Below are positions 57,348-64,000 of a DNA stretch of 64,000 bases, in pieces. The DNA is from Andreprevotia chitinilytica DSM 18519. GTDB lineage: Bacteria; Pseudomonadota; Gammaproteobacteria; Burkholderiales; Chitinibacteraceae. The notes beneath the pieces were generated by a model. The model made no database searches. It was not told where the DNA came from and worked only from the letters and a program-made list of their open reading frames with translations. Within the stretch, counting starts at the first letter, position 1, and the number at the start of each line of letters is the position of its first letter. The stretch is from NCBI RefSeq assembly GCF_000711875.1, contig NZ_JONM01000016.1, forward strand, positions 33,348 through 97,347, written 5' to 3'. The position numbers and the translations under genes were made by a program.

Positions 57348-59456
57348 ATGCAGCTTAAAACCTATTTCGCTGCTGCTGAGTTAGCCGAACTCAAATTGAA
57401 CAATGTTCCTGCGACCCGTGACGGTGTTCGGATGTTGGCGGAGCGTGCGTCGTGGCCATTTATTGAACAGCGTGGTCGCGGTGGGCTGCGCCGCGAATAT
57501 CAGCCCCCGCAATCTGTCATGGCGCAAATCCGTGACCGGGCTGCTCGCCAATTGCTGAATGAAGCCAAGCAATTGCCGGTGCCTGATTCCTTAAAAACGA
57601 CCCCGCCGATTCGCGATTACAACGGCACGCAATTGGAATTGGTGCTGACCGAAAAACAGCGTCTCCGTGCCGATGCCCGTAAGGGCGTGCTGCTTGCGAT
57701 TGAGCGCTTGATGCAGGGCTGCAATTTATCCAAGGAACAAGCCATTGCCGGCTTGCTGGTTGAGGCTGGGCGCGATCCTGCAGGGCAGGCCGCGCGGATG
57801 CTTAAGCTGGCCGAGGATGAGCGTGGCCGTAAAGGGGAGGGGGCATTACCCAGCGTGCGCACCATCAAGCGCTGGTTCGCGCAGGATAAGGTCGGCCAAC
57901 TGGCTCCGAAGCAGACGCAAGTCGACCTGAGCGTGCCGCCTTGGGCACCAGCATTTCTCGCGGTCTGGCAAACCCCGCAGAAGCCCAGCATGGCGGCAGC
58001 CTATCGGCTGTTCACGCAATCGTGGCAGGCGGGAGCTGTGCCCAGCATTGATCAGGTACGCCGATTCGTCGACAAGCTCGGCAAGGTCAGCCGCGAAGTG
58101 GGTCGCCGGGGTAGCCGTGACATTAAGAACATCAAGCCGTACGTCATTCGCACGTTCGAAGGCTTGCAGGCCGGCGACGTGTATAGCGCGGATGGTCACT
58201 GCTTCGATGCCGAAATCCGCCACCCGCTCACCAGCAAGCCGTTTCGCCCGGAAATTACCAGCATCATCGATATCGCCACCCGGCGTCTGGTGGGCTTCTC
58301 GGTTGATCTGGCCGAATCCGGCCTTGCCGTGGTCGATGCCCTGCGTTACTCGGCAGTGAATGCCGCCGTCTGCGCGACGTTCTATGTCGATAACGGCAGT
58401 GGCTACGACAACGCGATGCTGAAGGATGAAGCGACCGGCCTGCTCGCCCGATTGGGCATCACCATTTCGCACAGCCTCCCGTACAACTCGCAAGCCCGTG
58501 GCGTGATCGAGCGCCTGCACCAAAGCGTGTGGGTCGCGGCGGCGAGAGAACTGCCGACCTACATCGGCAAGGATATGGATCGGCAGGCAGGGCAGGCCAT
58601 GCACAAGATCACCCGCAAGGCGCTGACCCAAGGTGGCGTGCAGCCGATGATGGCGTGGGCGGATTTTATGGCGTTTTGTCACCGCAAGGTCGCCGAATAC
58701 AACGCCCGGCCGCACAAGAGCCTTGGCGGCCGGACGCCGGATCAGGTGTGGGCCGAGCAAGCTGCGAAAGCCGAATTGCATCGCCTCTCGGCTGCGGATG
58801 CCGAGCACCTGTTCCGGCCGATGGTCACCCGCAAGGTGTCGCGCGGCATGGTGCAGCTGTTCAACAACAAGTATTTCAGCGCGGCGCTGGAGGAATACCA
58901 CGGCGAATTCGTGTGGGTGGCGTACGACGTCCACGACGCCGAATGGGTGTGGGTCTACGACCGCAACAAGCGCCTGCTCAGCAAGGCGCAATGGGGTGCC
59001 AACGAGGCGGCGTACTTCCCGCAACCCGTCACCGAACAGAACCGCATCAAGCGAGAAGAAGCCCGACTGGCTCGGGTGGAAGCGAAGGCGGACGACATCC
59101 GCGATGGTCTGGCCGCGCCGATGATGGGGCAACTCGCTGCCCCCGAACTCGATTTCACCCAACAGCTGGTGCGGGATGGTCTGCGCAACGTGATTGACGT
59201 GGAGCCGGTGCAGCAAGAGATCGCATCGGTAGATACCAGTTCAGTCCGCGCGCTTAGCGATGTGCCACGCCCCTTGTTTCAACGCATGGCAGATCGCTAT
59301 CGCTGGCTGATGGCGCACCAGACGGCATGGACAGAGGCGGATCGGGACTGGCTGAAGGATTACGTGCAGAGCGACGACTATGAACAGCGCGTCGATCTGT
59401 TTGAAGTGGAGTGCATCGCCTGGCAGGGCAATGCACTCCTAGAGATTGCGGTTTGA
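57348..59456 (+). CDS. Mu-like DDE transposase (MuA family)
   Basis: A 702-aa transposase. An N-terminal HTH_Tnp_Mu_1 domain (residues 1-65) is followed by helical DNA-binding subdomains, an rve/RNase-H catalytic core with D282 (SADGH), D348 (YVDNGSGY) and E388 (GVIERLHQ), and a C-terminal Mu-transpos_C beta-barrel plus tail. It cuts and strand-transfers the element ends. Good ribosome site AGGAAGG. The catalytic triad is intact, so it could still act if ends are present. It is followed by a MuB-like target-selection ATPase. Confidence 0.92.
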   Translation: MQLKTYFAAAELAELKLNNVPATRDGVRMLAERASWPFIEQRGRGGLRREYQPPQSVMAQIRDRAARQLLNEAKQLPVPDSLKTTPPIRDYNGTQLELVLTEKQRLRADARKGVLLAIERLMQGCNLSKEQAIAGLLVEAGRDPAGQAARMLKLAEDERGRKGEGALPSVRTIKRWFAQDKVGQLAPKQTQVDLSVPPWAPAFLAVWQTPQKPSMAAAYRLFTQSWQAGAVPSIDQVRRFVDKLGKVSREVGRRGSRDIKNIKPYVIRTFEGLQAGDVYSADGHCFDAEIRHPLTSKPFRPEITSIIDIATRRLVGFSVDLAESGLAVVDALRYSAVNAAVCATFYVDNGSGYDNAMLKDEATGLLARLGITISHSLPYNSQARGVIERLHQSVWVAAARELPTYIGKDMDRQAGQAMHKITRKALTQGGVQPMMAWADFMAFCHRKVAEYNARPHKSLGGRTPDQVWAEQAAKAELHRLSAADAEHLFRPMVTRKVSRGMVQLFNNKYFSAALEEYHGEFVWVAYDVHDAEWVWVYDRNKRLLSKAQWGANEAAYFPQPVTEQNRIKREEARLARVEAKADDIRDGLAAPMMGQLAAPELDFTQQLVRDGLRNVIDVEPVQQEIASVDTSSVRALSDVPRPLFQRMADRYRWLMAHQTAWTEADRDWLKDYVQSDDYEQRVDLFEVECIAWQGNALLEIAV

Positions 59457-59508
59457 CTGGCAGGTCGTACCGCTGCAATCGGCATACAAACTACAAGGGC
59501 AATGATAC

Positions 59509-60540
59509 ATGAAGGCGATTTTCGTCAAAACCAGCAACTGGGAACGCTTCACGGACGGCATCCAGACCGTGCAGAACCGGGGCGCAATGGAGGCGTGCAT
59601 GCTGCTCGTCTACGGCGAGCCGGGCCTCGGCAAATCGTCCATCGTGACCCGCTGGGCGCTAGAGCAAAGCGCGATTTTTGTCACCGCGCAGGCCGCATGG
59701 TCGGTGAGCGAAATGCTGCGGGCGATGGCTAGCAGCAAGCCGGCGATTCCCCAATACCACACCATCCGCGATACCCGCGCGGCCGTCATCGGCCATGTCA
59801 TGAAAAATCAGGTGCCGATTGTCGTCGACGAGGCCGATCACCTTGTTTCCAGCCGTGAGCTGATCGAAGCGTTGCGCGGGATTTCGGACAAGCGCAACGT
59901 CGATTACAGCTATGACAAGGACGTCGGCACCTTCACGATTGACCCGAATGCCGGTGTCGATGATGGCCAGCCCGCGCCAGCGGTGGGGACGCAACTGGTG
60001 ATCCGCTACAGCCGGAAAGGGCTGCAATGCGACGGTGTGTTCATGGATACGGTCGACACCGTCGACGTGTACCCGAGCAACCAGTTCCAGACCGCATTCG
60101 CCAGCATGATCAATGCACTGAAAGCCGAGCGGCCAACCAAGCTGTTCTGCAGCAACCGAGGGTTTACGATCCTCGACCGGATCATCGGCAGTTGCGCCTT
60201 CGTCATGTTCGAGAGCTTCCTCGTCGACTACAACTGGGCGACCGGCACGTATTCAAAAATCAGCGACCCGGCCAGCGTGGCGTTCAACGATGGCATCAAG
60301 AAACAACTGCGCCAGCTGCGGCGCGGCCACAAGTTCGACGTGCTGGCATTGAACTACTGCGACAACGGCCCGGCCGGCGACACCCTGCGGCAATACATCG
60401 CCGACGAGTGCGCGAAGGAAGGCTATATGAGCTGGTCGACCACGATCCTGCTGAATGATCCGCTGCCCAATAACCCAATGCAGATGAACCCCAACGGCAT
60501 GATCCGGGGCAACACTTGGCGTTTACTGAAGAAGGTGTGA
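59509..60540 (+). CDS. Chimera: MuB-like AAA+ N-terminus fused to GH114/TM1410-like C-terminus
   Basis: A 343-aa open frame whose first about 125 residues are MuB-like: Walker A GEPGLGKS (36-43), Walker B VPIVVDEADHL (about 103-113) and ALRGISDKR. Instead of the sensor and C-terminal domain of MuB, residues 130-343 contain GVFMDTVDTVDVYP, LFCSNRGFTIL and VLALNYCDNGPAGDTL, the strand/loop pattern of the GH114 (TM1410) barrel also present in PelA here. The simplest reading is an internal prophage deletion joining the early region to a late (tail-type or cargo) gene in frame. ATP-dependent target choice would probably be lost. The hydrolase half lacks its N-terminal strands. Confidence 0.65.
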   Translation: MKAIFVKTSNWERFTDGIQTVQNRGAMEACMLLVYGEPGLGKSSIVTRWALEQSAIFVTAQAAWSVSEMLRAMASSKPAIPQYHTIRDTRAAVIGHVMKNQVPIVVDEADHLVSSRELIEALRGISDKRNVDYSYDKDVGTFTIDPNAGVDDGQPAPAVGTQLVIRYSRKGLQCDGVFMDTVDTVDVYPSNQFQTAFASMINALKAERPTKLFCSNRGFTILDRIIGSCAFVMFESFLVDYNWATGTYSKISDPASVAFNDGIKKQLRQLRRGHKFDVLALNYCDNGPAGDTLRQYIADECAKEGYMSWSTTILLNDPLPNNPMQMNPNGMIRGNTWRLLKKV

Positions 60541-60541
60541 C

Positions 60542-60772
60542 ATGACCAACGAAGCGAACCCGTTCTTAACGGACATCCCGATGGTGGCGCAGGTGCGTGC
60601 GGTGCGGAGTGTGGCCGGGGTACTGGTCGAGACACCGGTCGGCGATTGCAAGCGGGTGTGGTTCCGTATTGCGCCAGTGGCCAAGGCGGGCAACAGCCGC
60701 ACCGATGTGTCGGCACCGCCGACCCGGCTTGTTCCCGATCAGTTAGGGAGGGACAAACTGCGGTCGTTTTGA
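60542..60772 (+). CDS. Small hypothetical protein downstream of the chimera
   Basis: A 76-aa unrecognised protein starting one base after the chimera stop (TGACATG arrangement). Rich in Val, Arg, Pro; no motifs. The tight spacing suggests it was co-translated with the GH114-like gene before the deletion, so it may be a late phage gene. Confidence 0.5.
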   Translation: MTNEANPFLTDIPMVAQVRAVRSVAGVLVETPVGDCKRVWFRIAPVAKAGNSRTDVSAPPTRLVPDQLGRDKLRSF

Positions 60773-60919
60773 GGGGCATTTAGAAATGTACAGGTGCCAG
60801 CAGGGCAGCGAACCGCACATGGTCTACGCTTAGGCTGTTTAAATTGGCGTAAATCGAAGCGCAAGACTTGAAAAGGCTGCTTAACAGTCAAAAAACGTAT
60901 TGGAGGAGGATGAGGAGAA

Positions 60920-62035
60920 ATGGGTTTAACCTATTCAAAGAGCATTCGCGTCGGAGGCTTCCGTTTCAACCTGTCAGGTTCTGGCATCGGAGTATCGGCA
61001 GGTATTCCGGGTTTTCGTGTAGGAACGGGGCCACGCGGTGCCTACATTTCGATGGGCAAGGGTGGCTTCCGGTACCGCCAAAGCCTGGGGGGGCCACGTC
61101 CGATGCATCGAGATACAACCCCCACTCCAACTATGACACCGCCTCCCTCGGCTCCTGCTCAAGCTGCCGGGTTGGTTGAGTACGACCGGATCAATTTCAT
61201 GGAGCTCAACGAGGCGAGCGGTGACGACCTGATTGCCACCATGAATACACAGGCTGCTAAATGGAAGCGATGGCCGATCGTCGGAGGTGTGTGGTTGCTG
61301 TTTATGTTCATACTGCCTGTCTGGCTTGCAGATGCAACAAGCAATGCCAGTCAGATTCTCCTCGTAATTGCTGTGTGTTCCGTTTTCATAATGCCTTTCG
61401 TTCTGATATTCCTGGCATGGCGTGATCATGTCCGGCGGACCACGGTATTGTTTTACGAGCTGCCCCCGGAGCTGGACGCGCCATACAGTGCATTTCTGGA
61501 TACCGCAAAGTGGGTGGCGAAATCTAGGCGGTTTGTTGCCATCAAGTCATCAAAGCGCTACGCAGATTCGAAATACACGGCTGGTGCCACTACTGGCTTA
61601 CGGACTGAGCCGCTCAAGTTCAAGCTGGGGAAGCTGCCGTTCACGGCTTGCAACATCCAGGTACCCATTCTGGAAACCGGGATCACCAAGATGGCCTTCT
61701 ACCCGGACAAGCTTGTATTGATGCGTGGCATGAAGTACGCCGGAGTTGCATATACTGACCTGAACTTTGAGCTCACCAGCACGCGTTTCATTGAAGATGG
61801 CTCTCCTCCTGGTGATGCGACGGTTGTCGGGCATACATGGCAATACGTCAATCGGGATGGCGGACCGGACAAGCGCTTTAAGAACAACCTGAAGCGGCAT
61901 ATCAGTCTTTACGACGAGCTTGGATCTGGCGCGCCCGGGCTGGATATTCGATTCATGAGTTCGAAGCATGAGAGCCTGAAGGACTTCGTCATGGCTATTA
62001 ATGCCTTTGTCCTTCCGCAAGTTGAGGCTGGGTAA
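60920..62035 (+). CDS. DUF4236-domain membrane protein
   Basis: A 371-aa protein. The first 58 residues (GLTYSKSIRVGGFRFNLSGS, then GFRVGTGPRGAYISMGKGG) are the DUF4236 domain, commonly found at the N-terminus of proteins in mobile or variable regions. Two membrane helices lie at about 117-135 and 148-172, followed by a soluble C-terminal domain of about 200 residues. Strong GAGGAG ribosome site. Function unknown. Confidence 0.75.
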   Translation: MGLTYSKSIRVGGFRFNLSGSGIGVSAGIPGFRVGTGPRGAYISMGKGGFRYRQSLGGPRPMHRDTTPTPTMTPPPSAPAQAAGLVEYDRINFMELNEASGDDLIATMNTQAAKWKRWPIVGGVWLLFMFILPVWLADATSNASQILLVIAVCSVFIMPFVLIFLAWRDHVRRTTVLFYELPPELDAPYSAFLDTAKWVAKSRRFVAIKSSKRYADSKYTAGATTGLRTEPLKFKLGKLPFTACNIQVPILETGITKMAFYPDKLVLMRGMKYAGVAYTDLNFELTSTRFIEDGSPPGDATVVGHTWQYVNRDGGPDKRFKNNLKRHISLYDELGSGAPGLDIRFMSSKHESLKDFVMAINAFVLPQVEAG

Positions 62036-62053
62036 GGCATTTGGGAGTGGGGC

Positions 62054-62083
62054 GCAAAAAGCCGGGGAAACCTGGCTTTTTGC
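62054..62083. terminator. Bidirectional terminator between DUF4236 gene and XRE gene
   Basis: GCAAAAAGCCGGG pairs with CCTGGCTTTTTGC (one mismatch) across a 4-base loop. A-rich and T-rich flanks serve both convergent genes. Confidence 0.8.
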
Positions 62084-62086
62084 TAT

Positions 62087-62395
62087 TCAGTCTTGCTGCG
62101 GCAGCGTTTCAATGTAGGTCAAGACTTGCTTTCGGTGTTCTGCACGCAAGGTGTGGAAAACAAGCAACAGCTCCGCTTCCTCATCTTCGACTGCATAAAA
62201 GTAGGCGGCCGGTACACCCAAGACCACGCCGAAGGTCTCGACCAACTCCGGGTCGGGAATGCGCTTCCCCAGCTCATAGCGGTTCATTCGCGTGCTGGCG
62301 GACATCTCGTCCAGCCCCGCATCGATCCCCAGCCGTTCCTGCGACAGCCCTGCCCGCAGGCGCGCTTCCTTCAGCCGTTTCGCAAGTACTGACAT
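62087..62395 (-). CDS. XRE-family HTH transcriptional regulator
   Basis: A 102-aa Cro/CI-type regulator: helix-turn-helix in residues 6-60 (RLKEARLRAGLSQERLGIDA... MNRYELGKRIPDPELV) and a short C-terminal helix rich in Glu. I chose ATG 62395 with GAGG upstream. It is convergent with the DUF4236 gene and divergent from the 54-aa membrane protein; the palindrome at 62447-62463 is a likely target. Confidence 0.85.
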   Translation of the reverse strand: MSVLAKRLKEARLRAGLSQERLGIDAGLDEMSASTRMNRYELGKRIPDPELVETFGVVLGVPAAYFYAVEDEEAELLLVFHTLRAEHRKQVLTYIETLPQQD

Positions 62396-62446
62396 GCCGA
62401 CCTCAAGCACAAAAATAAGATGGTCAGCTGTCCGGCTTGTTTAAAT

Positions 62447-62463
62447 ACTACCGATTTGGTAGT
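62447..62463. promoter_or_regulatory. Palindromic operator candidate for the XRE regulator
   Basis: ACTACC-GATTT-GGTAGT is a perfect 6-bp inverted repeat with a 5-base centre, 52 bp upstream of the xre start and 36 bp upstream of the small gene on +. Length and spacing suit an XRE dimer acting on the divergent pair. Confidence 0.5.
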
Positions 62464-62498
62464 GTCGTAGGACTCAAGAAAGCCGGAGTAATGTGCAG

Positions 62499-62663
62499 AT
62501 GGTGTATTTGATGTTCGCCGTGGCGCTGGCAGCTATCCCGGCCATGATCGCCAACTTCAAGGGGCGTTCAATCGTCGGCTGGTACTTGTATGGCTTCGCT
62601 GTTTTTCCTATCGCACTGTGTCACGCGATCCGATTGCCTTATCCCGAAAAGGAAGGGCGTTAA
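62499..62663 (+). CDS. Small membrane protein, 54 aa
   Basis: A 54-codon gene too short for ordinary ORF lists: starts VYLMFAVALAAIPAMIANFK, then GRSIVGWYLYGFAVFPIALC. Two hydrophobic helices flank the KGRS turn, a pattern seen in many small inner-membrane proteins of phage and plasmid origin (KGRS followed by W-Y and PIAL-H). GGAG lies 12-15 bp upstream, a little far. Function unknown; possible target of the XRE regulator. Confidence 0.55.
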   Translation: MVYLMFAVALAAIPAMIANFKGRSIVGWYLYGFAVFPIALCHAIRLPYPEKEGR

Positions 62664-63101
62664 GCCCGATTTGGTCGCTGCTAACGGCCCGACAACGATG
62701 TATGAGTTCAGTCTGCAAATAGCCTGCCGTTCGTCGGGATGCCGTTGGCATCAAGTTCCAAAGTAAGTAAAAACCCTATTCTTGAATGCTGTCATTGTGC
62801 TTAAGGTATTTTCTTACAAATTTAAGAAATTGCAGGGAAATAATGAAAGAATTCCGCTTGACTGGCCTTGCCCCCATTTTCTCTTCTCAGCACCCATCTG
62901 CAGTTGATATTCGGTATCGGGCAGGTAGCGACGCTACTTGTCCGAACGTAATACGCTGAGCGGGCAGTTCCAAATAAACGCAGAAACCTTCGAACAAAAC
63001 TAAAGCAAGTTCAAGGATGCTGCTGTCCGAGCAAATAAGAAAACGGCTTTCGCAATTGCGTCAATTGACGCTATTCGTCCAAACATAATCAGGGGACGTT
63101 T
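62664..63101 (+). other. 438-bp intergenic region before the Rhs gene
   Basis: No gene recognised. A 38-codon frame at 62843-62959 has a GGGAAA upstream but no recognisable motif. AT-rich stretches (62800-62845) could hold the promoter of the Rhs gene. No clear terminator is seen. Confidence 0.4.
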
Positions 63102-64000
63102 GTGCAATTCATTATTCGACTGAAGAAATCGTACTGGCTTGGTTTGGCTGGCTTGATGTTATTGGCAACTGGCACTAGCGTCCAAGCGCGAGACATTGAG
63201 CCGCATTTCTATTATCAGCTTAGAACGCCTTGCATCCTCTGCTTTGGCGATGCGCCATATAATGCGCCACAGAACACGGCAGAGGCTGTGTATGCTGTCA
63301 TACTGCAAAATGCGCCTGCGTACACTGCCGCACACCCTGAGCTGGTTCCTCCTCAGCAAGCACCGATCTATCAGGAGTTGTTTATTCCCGATGGTGATCA
63401 AACTACCAATGGAAGACACAATACTTATTACTGGCATTGGGTTACCCAGGTTAGCATTGCTAACAATTTGCCGCCAATATTGGAAGAATCGGGCATTATT
63501 CTGCATGCGGAATGCCCTGCGTACTTCCAGCTAAAGTTTGATGTTGTCGTTCCCTATCAGTCGAACAGGGCATATTGCGTCATGCTCGATCCCGCAGAGC
63601 CTGATTGCGACAGCTGCAACAACCCCCCCAAAGCTGGCAATCCGATCCTCCCTTCGACCGGTTTGAAGCAGCAAATCGAAACCGATTACCAAGGTGGTAG
63701 CGGCAATACTTTGCGATTTACCCGTACCTATCGTAGTGACCGCAACACGTGGTCTAATAACTACGCGGTCACAGGTATCGACTACGCCAACATTCAAGCC
63801 AATCTGAATGCAATCAACGGCGTTTGGCCTGATAACGCGTGCTATCCGGGTTTCGGTACAACTACCGGCCAGTCTTGGTGTTTCCACTACATGGCCAACG
63901 CGGATCAATCCGGGGTTGCATTAGCAAACGATTTTGCAGTGCAACGTGGCGCGGATCGCATACTGAATTTCGGAACGGCAACGAGTCTCGCACCTGCTGC
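63102..64000 (+). CDS. Rhs-family protein, N-terminal part (cut by window end)
   Basis: An open frame from GTG 63102 (AGGGGA upstream) runs to the end of the window, 299 codons visible. It begins with a signal peptide (YWLGLAGLMLLATGTSVQA, residues about 11-29) and a Cys-bearing domain of about 145 residues, followed by GNPILPSTGLKQQIETDYQG and LRFTRTYRS, the typical entry to an Rhs/DUF6531 region before the YD repeats. A Sec signal instead of a PAAR/T6SS N-terminus suggests a surface or exported Rhs. Any toxic C-terminus and immunity gene lie outside the window. Confidence 0.8.
   Translation, partial: MQFIIRLKKSYWLGLAGLMLLATGTSVQARDIEPHFYYQLRTPCILCFGDAPYNAPQNTAEAVYAVILQNAPAYTAAHPELVPPQQAPIYQELFIPDGDQTTNGRHNTYYWHWVTQVSIANNLPPILEESGIILHAECPAYFQLKFDVVVPYQSNRAYCVMLDPAEPDCDSCNNPPKAGNPILPSTGLKQQIETDYQGGSGNTLRFTRTYRSDRNTWSNNYAVTGIDYANIQANLNAINGVWPDNACYPGFGTTTGQSWCFHYMANADQSGVALANDFAVQRGADRILNFGTATSLAPA

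Noticed and set aside
57846..59216. 456-codon minus-strand frame inside the transposase
   Set aside because: His/Arg-rich antisense shadow of a gene with an intact DDE core.
60535..60542. GTGTGACA as the inverted right end of the Mu-like element
   Set aside because: Only eight bases match the left-end sequence and it is the stop codon region of the chimera; likely chance.
62843..62959. 38-codon frame before the Rhs gene
   Set aside because: Too short and without motifs to claim as a gene, although GGGAAA precedes its ATG.

Overview
The window reads as chromosomal DNA of a Gram-negative betaproteobacterium. The Neisseriales side (Chromobacteriaceae/Chitinibacteraceae-like) is my best guess, from the housekeeping blocks leuS-lptE-holA and ispB / rplU-rpmA-obgE, an LPS-assembly lipoprotein, RNase G and a beta-type pel operon. 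No 16S gene or other decisive marker is present, so the family assignment is inference.

Layout. (1) 1-21265: a long surface-polysaccharide (O-antigen/capsule) locus, all on +, with many 1-20 bp overlaps. Its first half (to about 11.7 kb) is visibly more AT-rich and holds a glycosyltransferase, a Wzx flippase, WbpE/WbpD/WbpB-like enzymes for a 2,3-diamino uronic acid, a second epimerase/aminotransferase/acyltransferase set, a HisH-HisF-WbpG amidination trio and a Wzy polymerase. After a 465-bp empty gap come a dehydrogenase-oxidoreductase fusion, a heparinase-like protein, a GT4 and PglC/D/E/F-like enzymes for an N,N'-diacetylbacillosamine-type initiating sugar. (2) 21275-30864: rng, a YjbH-like outer-membrane exopolysaccharide protein, a DUF4337 protein, the leuS-lptE-holA operon (minus) and a FecR+SPOR periplasmic protein. 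(3) 31150-43642: a complete pelABCDEFG operon for the cationic Pel exopolysaccharide; PelD keeps the RxxD cyclic-di-GMP site. (4) 43687-47680: folE, tRNA-Pro(CGG) with a near-consensus promoter, ispB, rplU-rpmA and obgE. (5) 47701-55712: a GT14-like glycosyltransferase, a four-gene SMC/condensin operon of MksBEF type with an extra unassigned subunit and no adjacent JetD/MksG nuclease, a YjbR protein and an RlmL-like methyltransferase. (6) 55.8-60.8 kb: a Mu-like transposable prophage remnant: repressor, operator cluster, ner (needing a -1 frameshift), a MuA-like DDE transposase, and a MuB ATPase whose C-terminal half is replaced by a GH114/TM1410-like sequence, as expected of a large internal deletion. 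(7) 60.9-64 kb: a DUF4236 protein, an XRE regulator with a palindrome upstream, a 54-aa membrane protein and the 5' part of an Rhs-family gene cut by the window end.

Functionally, about half of the window builds cell-surface carbohydrate (a lipid-linked polysaccharide with acetamidino and bacillosamine-type sugars, Pel, and a YjbH-associated polymer). The most unusual points are the four-gene condensin-like operon, the ner slippery heptamer, the MuB/GH114 chimera and the amidinated-sugar cassette.
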